64,000 bases of DNA from Aliiroseovarius sp. Lineage in GTDB: Bacteria; Pseudomonadota; Alphaproteobacteria; Rhodobacterales; Rhodobacteraceae. Location: the NCBI RefSeq assembly GCF_030148435.1, contig NZ_JASBTN010000040.1:40347-104346 (forward strand), given 5' to 3'. Position 1 is the first letter of the stretch. Each line of letters starts with the position of its first letter. The notes below the pieces were generated by a model. That model saw only the letters and a list, made by a program, of their open reading frames with translations. It searched no databases and was not told where the DNA came from. Positions 1 through 8,379 of this stretch are shown piece by piece. The position numbers and the translations under genes are program-made.

Positions 1-2
1 AC

Positions 3-107
3 CATATCGTGCGGCACTATCACTACAGCCATGAAACCATCAATCCGCACAGGATCATTCCGATCAACCCGGTGTTGGACTGGATGGAACCGCACGGACG
101 GGGCTAG
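3..107 (+). CDS. 3' end of an unidentified protein, cut by the window edge and probably by an IS
   Basis: The open frame enters from the left edge and ends at TAG. It encodes about 34 residues rich in His, Pro and Tyr, ending MEPHGRG. I do not recognise the family. Its stop codon overlaps, on the opposite strand, the stop codon of the IS5-family transposase remnant. The final residues are therefore probably read from the end of the insertion element, and the original C-terminus is probably lost. Without the upstream sequence this cannot be classified, and it may be a broken gene. Confidence 0.4.
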   Translation, partial: HIVRHYHYSHETINPHRIIPINPVLDWMEPHGRG

Positions 108-298
108 GTAGTGGACTCATAAGCTCTGGTCCACAGTCTTGCTGAAGCGAGGGCGATTGCGGAAAGGAAGGTGACGGCGAGCTTTTCGAACCTGGTGGCG
201 ATGCGGCGGAAGTGTTTGATCTTGTTGAAGTATCTCTCGAAGAGGTTCCTCTGGCGGTAGATCGCGTGATCCACGGATCGCTGCACCTTCCGGTCGCG
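104..298 (-). pseudogene. IS5-family transposase, C-terminal remnant
   Basis: The minus-strand frame shows the typical IS5-family C-terminal region, with RKVQRSVDHAIYRQRN followed by ERYFNKIKHFRRIATRFEKLA. This includes the YRQRN.xE signature around the last DDE glutamate. The protein is intact to its stop but lacks everything upstream. The ORF-track start (Met at 328) lies in the neighbouring IS1595 sequence, so it is not the original start. It is non-functional. It abuts the truncated frame ending at 107. Confidence 0.8.
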
Positions 299-302
299 CT
301 GG

Positions 303-620
303 GTGGAACTTTCGGCCGAGATCACCACGGACGGCTTCCGGTCCTATGACGGCCTGGTCGAGGCCGGCTTCAGGCGCCTTCACCGGATTACGAAATACTA
401 TGGCAAGGCAGCCCCGGTGTTCGTTCAAGACGGGCGTCACATCAACGGGATCGAGAGCTTCTGGAGCTACGCAAAGCGGCGTCACCAGAAGTTTAATGGA
501 TTGCGCAGAACCGCTTTCCCGGTGTTCCTGAAGGAGACCGGATTCCGCTTCAACACGCGCAACGAAGACCTCTACAAAGGGCTGCTTAAATCGTGCAGAC
601 TGAAACCGCTCAGGCGCTGA
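303..620 (+). pseudogene. IS1595-family (ISXO2-like) transposase, C-terminal remnant
   Basis: About 100 residues match the C-terminal half of IS1595-family DDE transposases: TTDGFRSYDGL, then HINGIESFWSYAKRR, then FNGL and a FRFNTRNEDLY tail. The N-terminal zinc-ribbon and the first catalytic Asp are missing. The GTG start at 303 lies in the junction with the IS5 remnant, so it is an artefact of the rearrangement. The element ends shortly after the stop, close to a sequence resembling the tail of the intergenic repeat found elsewhere in the window. Confidence 0.8.
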
Positions 621-632
621 GCTGGAATAGAC

Positions 633-653
633 CCTTTTGGAAAGATGAAAGGG
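633..653 (+). repeat. Possible truncated copy of the intergenic hairpin repeat
   Basis: The sequence ccttttggaaagatgaaagg resembles the 3' tail of the repeat copies at 7466 (atatttgaagaaagatgaaag) and 29698. The hairpin half is absent; its place is taken by the IS1595 remnant. It lies 3' of smpB in the same orientation as the other copies. The similarity is short, so this is tentative. Confidence 0.35.
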
Positions 654-666
654 AAGGCCGAGGTGG

Positions 667-1146
667 TCAGCCCTTGTCGCGCAGCAGGCGGGCCTTCTGG
701 CGGTTCCAGTCCTGTTTCGCGGCATCGGCGCGCTTGTCGTGGTGCTTCTTACCCTTGGCGATGCCGATTTTCATCTTCGCCAGGCCCTTGTGGTTGAAGT
801 AGAGCACCAGCGGCACCAGGGTCATGCCCTTGCGCTGGGTGGCGTTCCACAGCCGCGCGAGTTCGCGTTTCGACACCAGCAGCTTGCGCTTGCGTCGTTC
901 CTCGTGCCCCCAGGTCTTGGCCTGGGCGTAGGGGGCGATGCGGCCATTGACCAGCCAGAGCTCTCCGTCCTCGACCGCGGCGTAGCTTTCAGCGATATTG
1001 GCGCCGCCCGCGCGCAGGCTCTTTACCTCGGACCCCAACAGCACGATGCCGCATTCGAGGTCTTCCTCGATCGCATAGTCATGCCGCGCGCGCCGGTTTT
1101 CGGCGATCACCTTGTAGTTGGGGTCGGATTTGGGTTTCTTGGCCAT
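667..1146 (-). CDS. smpB: SsrA-binding protein SmpB
   Basis: SmpB binds tmRNA (SsrA) and delivers it to stalled ribosomes for trans-translation and tagging of incomplete proteins. The 159-residue product has the usual order: [24 protein letters not shown], then the OB-fold with [19 protein letters not shown], and a basic C-terminal tail ([17 protein letters not shown]). The ORF track extends 29 codons upstream, but the family starts at the MAKKPK methionine, so the ATG at 1146 is chosen. The tmRNA gene is not in the window. It lies downstream of trmO on the same strand with a gap of about 120 bases. Confidence 0.97.
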   Translation of the reverse strand: MAKKPKSDPNYKVIAENRRARHDYAIEEDLECGIVLLGSEVKSLRAGGANIAESYAAVEDGELWLVNGRIAPYAQAKTWGHEERRKRKLLVSKRELARLWNATQRKGMTLVPLVLYFNHKGLAKMKIGIAKGKKHHDKRADAAKQDWNRQKARLLRDKG

Positions 1147-1266
1147 GGCCGGGATGTAGGCTCCTGAGCGGGCACTGTCCAGACCCGGCGCGCAACGGGT
1201 GCGCCGTTGTCGTTCGCGCGCCATGGTCCGCACATGCCCCCGGTTTCCGGGAGGCGGGGTGTGCGC

Positions 1267-1743
1267 TTACCCCTGCGGCATGTCGATCGTTTCGATCCAG
1301 GGTTTGATGTCCACCACCGGCGTGCCGTCGAAACAGTCGATGGCGTCAATGCCGATCACGCCCGCCTCGATGTCCAGCGAAGTGATCCTGACCGTCGACA
1401 TGGCAATCGGGTTCGGCCGCACCGGGCTGCGCAGGGAGAACACGCCGCGTCCCGCCGCCGTGTGGCGGGGGCTTTGCACGATCAGGTCGCGCCGTCCGCG
1501 ATCCATCCAATACATCAGGATGATATGTCGTCCGACGTCGAGCCCTTGCAGACCCTGGGCATAGCCGGGCTCCAGCTCGACGGTCGCCGCCGCCCCAGCT
1601 TCGCGGGCCGAGCCGATATTGCGCGGCGCATCGCCCGGCTGCCAGCGTGAACGCACGCGACCGATGAAGGCCACGCGCGGTCCGTCGCTGTCGGCGGGAT
1701 CGAAGGGGAGGGCGACCTCCCCCTCGCGTTTCTCGAACCCCAT
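1267..1743 (-). CDS. trmO: TrmO/TsaA-family tRNA (t6A37) N6-methyltransferase
   Basis: The 158-residue product is a single TsaA-like (TrmO, UPF0066) domain. Members methylate N6-threonylcarbamoyladenosine at tRNA position 37 using S-adenosylmethionine. Visible family motifs are VAFIGRVRSRW near the N-terminus, the SPVRPNPIAMS segment, and DAIDCFDGTPVVDIKPW near the C-terminus. The ATG shares its A with the TGA of dapA (TGATG), so translation is probably coupled to dapA. The ORF-track extension into dapA is a shadow. Some members of the family have other or unknown substrates, so the exact target is inferred. Confidence 0.85.
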   Translation of the reverse strand: MGFEKREGEVALPFDPADSDGPRVAFIGRVRSRWQPGDAPRNIGSAREAGAAATVELEPGYAQGLQGLDVGRHIILMYWMDRGRRDLIVQSPRHTAAGRGVFSLRSPVRPNPIAMSTVRITSLDIEAGVIGIDAIDCFDGTPVVDIKPWIETIDMPQG

Positions 1744-2615
1744 CAGACGAGGTCGGCGTGACGCATGGCCGCGTCGATCAGCGCCTTGGTGCTGTCCTCC
1801 AGCTCGGTCAGCGGCGAGCGCACCTCGGTCGAGCAGCGGCCCAGTTTCGACAGGCCGTATTTGGCTCCGACCAGGCCTGGTTCGGTAAAGATCGCCTGGT
1901 GCAGGGGCATCAGCTTGTCGGCGATCTCCAGCGCGCGGGCATAATCGCCGTCCAGCGTCGCCGCCTGCATGTCGGCGCAAAGACGCGGTGCCACGTTGGC
2001 AGTAACCGAGATACAGCCCACCCCGCCCTGAGCATTGAAGCCGTGGGCGGTGGCATCTTCACCGGACAGCTGGCAGAACTCCGCGCCGCAGGTCATGCGC
2101 TGAAAGCTCACGCGGGCCAGGTCGCCGGTCGCGTCCTTCACGCCGACGATGTTCTTATGCTTTGCCAGCTCGCCCATGGTCTCGGGCGACATGTCCACCA
2201 CGGAACGGCCGGGGATGTTGTAGATCACGATCGGCAGGTCCACGGCATCGGCCACGGCGGTATAATGCGCGATCAGCCCGCGCTGGGTCGGCTTATTGTA
2301 ATAGGGCGTGACCACCAGCCCGGCGGTGGCGCCGACGCGCTTGGCGTGTTCCATGAACCGCAGGGTCTCGGCGGTGTTGTTCGACCCGGCTCCGGCGATC
2401 ACCGGCACGCGGCCCGCGGCGGCTTCGACCGTGGCCTCGATGACCGCCTCGTGTTCCTCATGGGTCAGGGTCGGGCTTTCCCCCGTCGTGCCCACCGGCA
2501 CGAGGCCCGAGGAGCCTTGCTCGATCTGCCAGTTGACCAGGTGTTTGAGCGCGTCGAAATCCACTGCGCCGTCCTTGAACGGCGTGACCAGGGCAGGAAG
2601 AGATCCTTTGAACAT
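1743..2615 (-). CDS. dapA: 4-hydroxy-tetrahydrodipicolinate synthase
   Basis: DapA condenses pyruvate with aspartate semialdehyde, the committed step to diaminopimelate (peptidoglycan) and lysine. The product is 290 residues, normal for the family. It carries the GTTGES pyruvate-binding loop at 42-47, Tyr132 in VIYNIPGRS, and the Schiff-base Lys160 in [10 protein letters not shown]. The [13 protein letters not shown] start at 2615 matches the family; the 17-codon extension in the track does not. The next gene, trmO, overlaps it by one base. A plus-strand transglycosylase gene starts divergently at 2748, so promoters for both lie in 2616-2747. Confidence 0.97.
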   Translation of the reverse strand: MFKGSLPALVTPFKDGAVDFDALKHLVNWQIEQGSSGLVPVGTTGESPTLTHEEHEAVIEATVEAAAGRVPVIAGAGSNNTAETLRFMEHAKRVGATAGLVVTPYYNKPTQRGLIAHYTAVADAVDLPIVIYNIPGRSVVDMSPETMGELAKHKNIVGVKDATGDLARVSFQRMTCGAEFCQLSGEDATAHGFNAQGGVGCISVTANVAPRLCADMQAATLDGDYARALEIADKLMPLHQAIFTEPGLVGAKYGLSKLGRCSTEVRSPLTELEDSTKALIDAAMRHADLV

Positions 2616-2747
2616 GACACGTTCCTTTGTTGTCCAGTTGGCGGGGCGCGAGTCGCCCCTTTGCAAACGCGGCGGAAATTAGCCGTGTTCGGGGCAAATG
2701 CCAAGTTTGTGTGTTGCCCAGTGACATCGTGACGTTACCTTTTTCCC

Positions 2748-4676
2748 ATGAAACGGATTCTTTGCCTGCTGGCCGCCATTTGGCTGGCCCTGCCCGCCCT
2801 TTCCCAAAATGCCGCCCAGGTCGCCGCGCTGAGCCGCGCAATGGACGCGGTCGAGAACGAGGACTGGCCTGCCGCCACCGAGGCGGCCGGGGCCGGGTTG
2901 CCCGGTGAACTGATCGCCTGGCACCGTCTGCGCGCGGGTGAGGGGACGCTCGGCGAAGCGCGGGCTTTCCTTGCTGACAATGGGGACTGGCCCGGTCTGA
3001 AGCTGCTGCGCAAACGCATGGAGGGGACGATAGCGCCCGACACGCCCGCCGCCGAGGTGCTCGCCTATTTCGCCGACCAGCCGCCGCAGACCGGCCACGG
3101 GGCGTTGCAATATGCGCGTGCCTTGACGGAAACCGGGGCAGGCGAGGAAGCTGAAGGGCAGGTGGTTCTTGCCTGGATTTCCATGTCCCTGTCCGAGGAG
3201 GAAGAAGAGGCGTTCAAATCAGGCTGGCGCGCGGTGCTCCGGGCACATCACTGGAACCGCCTCGACATGCTGCTCTGGCGCGGCCTGACCGAACAGGCCC
3301 GGCGCATGCTGCCGCTTGTGGATGCGGACCGGCAAAAGCTGGCAGAGGCGCGGATTGGCCTGCGGCGCAAGGTCAACGGCGTGGATGCGCTGATTGCCGG
3401 GGTGCCTGCCGCGCTGAAGGATGATCCCGGCCTGGCCTATGAACGGTTCCTCTGGCGGGCGTCGAAGGGGCGCAACGACGATGCGGTGGCTTTGCTCTTG
3501 GAACGCTCCGTCTCGGCGATCTCATTGGGGAATCCCGGTCGCTGGGCCAGCTGGCGCCGCGTGCTGGCGCGTTGGTTGATGCGGGAGGGCCGGGCGGAAG
3601 AGGCCTATCGTCTGGCAACGGCCCATTACCTTTCGGGCGGCGCGAACCAGAACGATCTGGAATGGCTCGCGGGCTACCTCGCCTTGCGCAAGCTGGACAA
3701 GCCCGAGCTTGCGCTTGAGCATTTCCGCAGCTTCCGCCTGGGGGTGCAGACGCCGATCTCGTTGGGTCGGGCAGGGTATTGGGAAGGCCGGGCACAGGCC
3801 GCGGTGGGCAATGAAATCGCGGCCCAGGCCGCTTACGAGTTTGGCGCGGAGTATCAGACCTCGTTCTATGGCCAGCTGGCTGGCGAAGCGGCCGGGTTGC
3901 CGATGGATCCCGACCTGGCGGGTACGGAAACTTTCCCACCTTTTACCGAGGCCGAATTCTGGAACAGCGAGCTGATGGAGGCCGTGCGGCTCTGGCAGGC
4001 GGCGGGAGAACGTTACTGGGCGAGGCGTTTCGTCGTGCACCTGGCGGACGCCCAGACCCGTGAAGGGATCGGGCAACTGGCCGATTGGGCGGGGTCGGTG
4101 AACGAGCCGCATTTGCAGGTCATGCTGGCAAAAAATGCCGCGCGGAAGGGCTGGGTCATACCGGGGCCCTATTTCCCGACACCGGACATCGGACGCGGCA
4201 ACCGGTCGGTGCCGCGCGCCCTTGAGCTGTCGATTGCCCGGCGCGAGAGCGAGTTCGATCCCTCCGTCGTGTCAGGCGCAGGTGCGATGGGTTTGATGCA
4301 ACTGATGCCGGGAACGGCCCGGGACATGGCCGCCGAAGTGGGCCTGTCCTACGACAAGGCCCGGCTGACAACGGATATGGAATACAACACGCGGCTGGGG
4401 TCCGAGTATCTGGCCGCGCTGATCGAACGATTCGACGGCAACCCGGTGCTGATCGCGGCGGGCTACAATGCGGGGCCGACCCGGTCGGTGCGCTGGTCCG
4501 AGCTTTTCGGGGACGTGCGCGTCGCCGAGGTCGATATCGTCGACTGGATCGAACACATTCCGTTTCGCGAGACACGCAATTACGTGATGCGGGTGACGGA
4601 AAGCCTTGCCGTCTATCGCGCGCGTCTGACGGGAAAGGTCGCGCCGCTCTCGTTGTCTCGGGAACTGAAGCAGTAG
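2748..4676 (+). CDS. Soluble lytic murein transglycosylase (Slt70-like)
   Basis: This periplasmic enzyme cleaves the MurNAc-GlcNAc bond of peptidoglycan, forming 1,6-anhydro ends. The 642-residue product starts with a Sec signal peptide (MKRILCLLAAIWLALPALSQ). A long alpha-helical superhelix region of about 450 residues follows, then a C-terminal SLT domain. The SLT domain shows ARRESEFDP with catalytic Glu500, GAMGLMQLMPGTA, and AGYNAGP. Length and order fit Slt70 homologues. It is a single gene, divergent from dapA. A hairpin repeat follows the stop and may serve as a terminator between it and the convergent exporter gene. Confidence 0.93.
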   Translation: MKRILCLLAAIWLALPALSQNAAQVAALSRAMDAVENEDWPAATEAAGAGLPGELIAWHRLRAGEGTLGEARAFLADNGDWPGLKLLRKRMEGTIAPDTPAAEVLAYFADQPPQTGHGALQYARALTETGAGEEAEGQVVLAWISMSLSEEEEEAFKSGWRAVLRAHHWNRLDMLLWRGLTEQARRMLPLVDADRQKLAEARIGLRRKVNGVDALIAGVPAALKDDPGLAYERFLWRASKGRNDDAVALLLERSVSAISLGNPGRWASWRRVLARWLMREGRAEEAYRLATAHYLSGGANQNDLEWLAGYLALRKLDKPELALEHFRSFRLGVQTPISLGRAGYWEGRAQAAVGNEIAAQAAYEFGAEYQTSFYGQLAGEAAGLPMDPDLAGTETFPPFTEAEFWNSELMEAVRLWQAAGERYWARRFVVHLADAQTREGIGQLADWAGSVNEPHLQVMLAKNAARKGWVIPGPYFPTPDIGRGNRSVPRALELSIARRESEFDPSVVSGAGAMGLMQLMPGTARDMAAEVGLSYDKARLTTDMEYNTRLGSEYLAALIERFDGNPVLIAAGYNAGPTRSVRWSELFGDVRVAEVDIVDWIEHIPFRETRNYVMRVTESLAVYRARLTGKVAPLSLSRELKQ

Positions 4677-4728
4677 GGATTGCGCCGTCTCCTCACGCGC
4701 CTCAGGCGCGCTCCTCGACGTCGCGGTG

Positions 4729-4779
4729 TCGAGGGGCCCTGCCCCTCGAGCTCCCCGGGATTTTTTTGGCAATATAAAG
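4729..4779 (+). repeat. Intergenic hairpin repeat, copy A
   Basis: A palindrome TCGAGGGGC-CCT-GCCCCTCGA (9-bp stem, 3-nt loop) is followed by ccccgggatttttttggcaatataaag. The same architecture recurs at 7466, 22588 and 29698. It sits between convergent genes, and the T7 run after the stem suggests termination on the plus strand. Confidence 0.75.
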
Positions 4780-4794
4780 TTGTAGCTGTCCGGT

Positions 4795-5661
4795 TCAGGC
4801 CACCCTGCGGGCGCGGATCTGGTTAATGGTCCCCGCGCCCACGACGATGGCTGCGCCGAGGATCACGTTGGTCTCGATCGTTTCGTTGAAGACGGTCACG
4901 CCCAGCACCGAGACGAAGACCAGTTGCAGATAGGCAAAGGGCTGCACGGCGCTGGCCTCGGCGACCTCGTAGCATTTGATCAGCAGCCAGTGGCCGAAGG
5001 CGCCCGAGAGGCACAGCACGCCCATCCAGATCCAATCCCGGCCGCTCATCGGTTCCCAGAACCAGAGGCCGACCGCCGTCATCACGACCGCGCCGGTCAC
5101 GCCGGTCCAGAAAAAGCTGGTCGCAGTGGTGTCCTTTCGTGCGGCATAGCGGGTCAGAAGCCCGTAGAGCGCGAACATGGCCGCCCCGATCAGCGGGATG
5201 ATCGCGGCCGGGGAAAACACACCGAAGCCCGGCTTCAGGATGACAAGAACGCCGATCAGCCCCACTCCGATTGCCGCCCAGCGTCGCCAGCCGACCTGTT
5301 CACCCAGCACCGGGCCGGACAGCGCGGCGACGATCAGCGGGTAGGAGGCAAACACCGCATGGCTTTCCACGAGGCCCAGAATGGTGAAGGCCAGCACCGT
5401 GACGCAGATCTCGGCGGCCAGGAGCGTGCCGCGAAAGGCCTGCAGGACCGGCTGTTCGGTCGCCGCCGCCTTCCACAGGCTGCCCGCCCGGCGCGCGGAC
5501 AGGGCCATGACGAAGGCGGCAAAGAACCAGTAGCGCACCATGACGACCATGTAGACATTGGTCGCTTCGGCCAGGTGGCGCGAGATGCCGTCCTGCATCG
5601 CAAAGACGAAGGTGGTGGCGACCATGAGCCAGATGCCCAGCCGATTGTCCGTGCCGCTCAT
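4795..5661 (-). CDS. DMT-superfamily (EamA) transporter
   Basis: This 288-residue integral membrane protein has two EamA repeats and about ten hydrophobic helices, the usual architecture of drug/metabolite exporters. The first repeat starts at LGIWLMVATTFVFAMQDGISR and the second at about FGVFSPAAIIPLIGAAMFALYG. The substrate cannot be read from sequence; relatives export amino acids or other metabolites. The ATG at 5661 overlaps the TGA of mnmD (ATGA), so the 78-codon upstream extension in the ORF track is a shadow. Coupling to mnmD is translational and says little about substrate. Confidence 0.85.
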   Translation of the reverse strand: MSGTDNRLGIWLMVATTFVFAMQDGISRHLAEATNVYMVVMVRYWFFAAFVMALSARRAGSLWKAAATEQPVLQAFRGTLLAAEICVTVLAFTILGLVESHAVFASYPLIVAALSGPVLGEQVGWRRWAAIGVGLIGVLVILKPGFGVFSPAAIIPLIGAAMFALYGLLTRYAARKDTTATSFFWTGVTGAVVMTAVGLWFWEPMSGRDWIWMGVLCLSGAFGHWLLIKCYEVAEASAVQPFAYLQLVFVSVLGVTVFNETIETNVILGAAIVVGAGTINQIRARRVA

Positions 5662-6317
5662 CAGCGGTTCCCCACGGTCATGTGGCGTTTGCGGCCATAG
5701 CCGGGGATACGGGCGATCCGGAAACCGGCGGCCTCCAGCGCGCGGCGCACGAAGCCGGCGGCGGTATAGGTCGCACAGGTTCCATTCGGCGCAGTATGGG
5801 TGCCGACGGCCAACATCAACTCGTCGCCCCAAAGCTCGGGATTCTTGGCCGGCGAGAACCCGTCGAGGAACCAGGCGTCGGCCTGCCCTTCCCATTTTGC
5901 CAGGGTCTTGCGGGCGTCGCCTTCCACCACCTCGACCTCGATCTGGCCGACCCGAAAACTTCGTGCGCCCCTGGCCCAGGCGTCCAGAAAGGGGTCGGCT
6001 ATTGCCCGCGCCTCGGGGAAGGCGTTCAGCGCGCGGGCGATGTCATCAGTAGCCATCGGGTAGGCCTCGAAACTGGTGAAACGCGTGGGGGATTCAGCCA
6101 CCAGTGCCAGCGCCAGCATGTTCAGCCCGGTGCCGAAGCCCAGCTCGGCCACGTGAAACCCGGGGCGGAGCCGCGCGGGCAGGTCATTGCCCGCCAGGAA
6201 GACATGGCGCGTTTCTTCCAGCCCGTTTTGCAGGCTGAAATAGGGGTCGTCGAACCGTACGGCCACCGGCGTGGCACCGTCCTTCCATTCAAGCTCTGCC
6301 GTCTGGTCCTGTCCCAT
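5661..6317 (-). CDS. mnmD: tRNA (mnm5s2U34)-methyltransferase MnmD
   Basis: The 218-residue product corresponds to the methyltransferase half of bifunctional MnmC. It transfers the last methyl group to give 5-methylaminomethyl-2-thiouridine at the tRNA wobble position. Visible motifs are the SAM-binding ELGFGTGLNML (58-68) and the DUF752 signature WFLDGFSPAKNPELW (about 149-163). The start chosen is MGQDQTAELEW at 6317, because family members begin just before the AELEW segment. The oxidase half is encoded separately and divergently at 6371, giving a split MnmC. The downstream exporter overlaps its stop. Confidence 0.92.
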   Translation of the reverse strand: MGQDQTAELEWKDGATPVAVRFDDPYFSLQNGLEETRHVFLAGNDLPARLRPGFHVAELGFGTGLNMLALALVAESPTRFTSFEAYPMATDDIARALNAFPEARAIADPFLDAWARGARSFRVGQIEVEVVEGDARKTLAKWEGQADAWFLDGFSPAKNPELWGDELMLAVGTHTAPNGTCATYTAAGFVRRALEAAGFRIARIPGYGRKRHMTVGNR

Positions 6318-6370
6318 GTGATCGCCTATGAGTGGGGGCAACTGGGCGACAATGGGGAAGGATTTGCGCT

Positions 6371-7411
6371 TTGGCAATCACTGATGTGACCGTGATGGGC
6401 GCGGGCGTGTTCGGCTTGAGCGTCGCGTTTGCCTGCGCGCTGCGCGGGGCGAAGGTGCGCGTGGTGGAGCGCACCGGTGTGGCGGCGGGCTGTTCCGGTG
6501 GCGTAGTCGGCATGCTGGCCCCTCACGCGCCGGAAAAGTGGAACGATATTAAAGAGTTTCAGTTTCAGAGCCTGATTTTCGCCGAGGCGTTCTGGGGGCG
6601 GGCGGCTGAGCTGTCGGGCCTGTCCACAGGTTACGGCCGGATTGGACGGTTGCAGCCCGTCGATACCGAGCGCGGGCTGGAGCTGGCGCGCGAGAGGGCG
6701 GAAACTGCGTTGGCCTGTTGGCAGGGCAAGGCGGTGTGGCAGGTGGTCGAGGCGCCCGGGGGTGACTGGTCGCCCGCCTCCGCGACGGGGCTGGTGATTC
6801 ACGATACGCTGAGTGCCCGCATCCATCCACGATCCGCCTGCGACGCGTTGGCGGGGGCCATTCGCGCGCTGGGTGGAGAGGTTGTGATTGGTGACACTCC
6901 TGCGGAAGGCAAAGTGGTCTGGGCCACGGGGCTGGCCGGGTTGCAGGCCCTGTCCGCCGAGCGTGAGAAGCAGGTCGGCAACGGGGTCAAGGGCCAGGCC
7001 GCCGTGCTGGGCCTGGATGCACGCGGCATGGCGCAGGTTGCGGCCGGGCCGGTGCTGATCGTGCCGCATGAGAATGGGACCGTGGCGGTCGGATCGACGT
7101 CCGAGCGGGACTATACGTCGCCAGATGGTACCGACGAGCTGTTGGATGAGATCCTGCTGCGGGCGGGCGAGGTGCTGCCGGTGCTGCGCGCTGCTCCGGT
7201 GGTCGAGCGCTGGGCCGGGCTCAGACCCCGCGCCCGCAGCCGTGCGCCGATGTTGGGGGCCTGGCCTGGGCGGGACGGGGAATTCATCGCCAATGGCGGG
7301 TTCAAGACCGGTTTCGGCATGGCTCCGAAGGTGGCCGAGGTGATGGCGGATCTGGTGCTGGACGGCGTGGATCTTGTGCCGGAGCGGTTCCGGGTGGAGG
7401 CGAGCCTGTAA
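6371..7411 (+). CDS. FAD-dependent oxidoreductase, probable MnmC oxidase-domain partner
   Basis: This is a DAO-family flavoprotein of 346 residues with a Rossmann FAD motif (VMGAGVFGLSVAFA) right at the N-terminus and a C-terminal GGFKTGFGMAPKVAE FAD-binding segment. In split MnmC systems this type of enzyme removes carboxymethyl from cmnm5s2U34 before MnmD methylates it. The divergent neighbour mnmD supports that role, but other amine oxidations are possible. The track starts at GTG 6332. TTG at 6371 is preferred because GGGGAAGGA precedes it by about 8 nt and it places the Rossmann motif at the N-terminus as usual. Confidence 0.75.
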   Translation: MAITDVTVMGAGVFGLSVAFACALRGAKVRVVERTGVAAGCSGGVVGMLAPHAPEKWNDIKEFQFQSLIFAEAFWGRAAELSGLSTGYGRIGRLQPVDTERGLELARERAETALACWQGKAVWQVVEAPGGDWSPASATGLVIHDTLSARIHPRSACDALAGAIRALGGEVVIGDTPAEGKVVWATGLAGLQALSAEREKQVGNGVKGQAAVLGLDARGMAQVAAGPVLIVPHENGTVAVGSTSERDYTSPDGTDELLDEILLRAGEVLPVLRAAPVVERWAGLRPRARSRAPMLGAWPGRDGEFIANGGFKTGFGMAPKVAEVMADLVLDGVDLVPERFRVEASL

Positions 7412-7465
7412 CCCTCAAGAGGGCCTTGTTCAAGCGCCTGTGGTGCTCTCGTCAGGGCCGCTGGA

Positions 7466-7516
7466 CCGGGGGGCGCTGCCCCCCGGACCCCCCGGGATAT
7501 TTGAAGAAAGATGAAA
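7466..7516 (+). repeat. Intergenic hairpin repeat, copy B
   Basis: The stem CCGGGGGGC-GCT-GCCCCCCGG (9 bp) is followed by accccccgggatatttgaagaaagatgaaag. It is placed between the convergent FAD oxidoreductase and dehydratase genes, in the same orientation as the other copies. Confidence 0.8.
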
Positions 7517-7543
7517 GCAGAGGCGCATTTCCATAGGCGGCTC

Positions 7544-8341
7544 TCAAACCTCTGCGGTTGCTTCCATGCATTGGCGCCCGTCCGGGCCCCGCACCCAGAG
7601 GTCGGTGCCCTTTCGGCAAAGCTCGGCGGTTTCCCTATGCACCAGCGGGGCGGTGGCGCGAAAACCAAACGTCTTTAGTGGGCCCAATTCCCGCGCGGCT
7701 TTCAGCATCAGCAACTGCGCCAGCAAGGGGCCGTGCACGACCAACCCCGCGTAGCCTTCGAAGTCGCGGCAATAGTCCAGGTCATAGTGGATGCGGTGGC
7801 CGTTGAAGGTCAGCGCCGAATAGCGGAAAAGCAGTGTGGAGGTAAAGCCGTGGGCCTCGCAGCTGTCTTCATCCTTGCCCGCCTCGGGGGGCAGGTGTTT
7901 GGGCGCTGTCGGGTTCGGGTCCTCGCGATAGACCAGGTCCTGGTACTCGCGCAATTTCACCTCCCCGTCCTGCGTGACCTCGTGGCGCAGGGTGACGAAG
8001 CCAAGCGGGCCGGTGCGACCGACCTTGTGGGACGCTTTCTCTACCCGGCTGTGTTTTTGCGCCGGTTGCCCCACCTGTAACGGCGACAGGAACTCCAGCC
8101 GTCCTCCCGCCCACATGCGGCGTGGCAGACCCATGTCGGGGATCACCCCGCCCACTTTCGGATGTCCGTCCCGCCCTAGCGCATCGGATGGCTGGACGTC
8201 CCAGAAATAGAGATGGTGGAAAAAGGGCGGCAGGATATCGGGCGGCGAACCGGGCAGGCCCAGCGCAGTATGAAGCGCGTGCGCGCGAGCCGGGTCCATC
8301 ACGTCGGAAACGCTTTGCGTTCGGGTCAGGTCATCGGTCAT
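7544..8341 (-). CDS. HTD2/MaoC-like hydratase (mesaconyl-C4-CoA hydratase family)
   Basis: The 265-residue product has a two-part hot-dog layout. The N-terminal FAS1-like dehydratase region contains LYFWDVQPSDALGRDGHP and MWAGGRLEFL. The C-terminal MaoC-like region contains FNGHRIHYDLDYCRDFEGYAGLVVHGPL, which carries the hydratase active-site Asp/His pattern. Relatives include mitochondrial HTD2 (3-hydroxyacyl thioester dehydratase) and mesaconyl-C4-CoA hydratases. The actual acyl-CoA substrate is inferred only. The start at 8341 (MTDDLTRTQ) is preferred to the nine-codon extension. The VOC gene begins divergently 38 bases away. Confidence 0.78.
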   Translation of the reverse strand: MTDDLTRTQSVSDVMDPARAHALHTALGLPGSPPDILPPFFHHLYFWDVQPSDALGRDGHPKVGGVIPDMGLPRRMWAGGRLEFLSPLQVGQPAQKHSRVEKASHKVGRTGPLGFVTLRHEVTQDGEVKLREYQDLVYREDPNPTAPKHLPPEAGKDEDSCEAHGFTSTLLFRYSALTFNGHRIHYDLDYCRDFEGYAGLVVHGPLLAQLLMLKAARELGPLKTFGFRATAPLVHRETAELCRKGTDLWVRGPDGRQCMEATAEV

Positions 8342-8379
8342 GGTGGCACCGTAGCCCCGCCCCGCCAAAAGGAAAACCC

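Larger units (their letters stand above)
104..622. mobile_element. Scar of two joined insertion-sequence remnants (IS5 family and IS1595 family)
   Basis: The left part, up to about base 300, encodes on the minus strand the C-terminal part of an IS5-family transposase. From about base 315 the plus strand encodes the C-terminal part of an IS1595/ISXO2-family transposase. The two reading frames meet head to head within roughly 20 bases, and neither has its N-terminal catalytic part. This is a degraded composite made by successive insertion and deletion, not a mobile copy. It is the only mobile DNA seen in the window. Confidence 0.8.
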
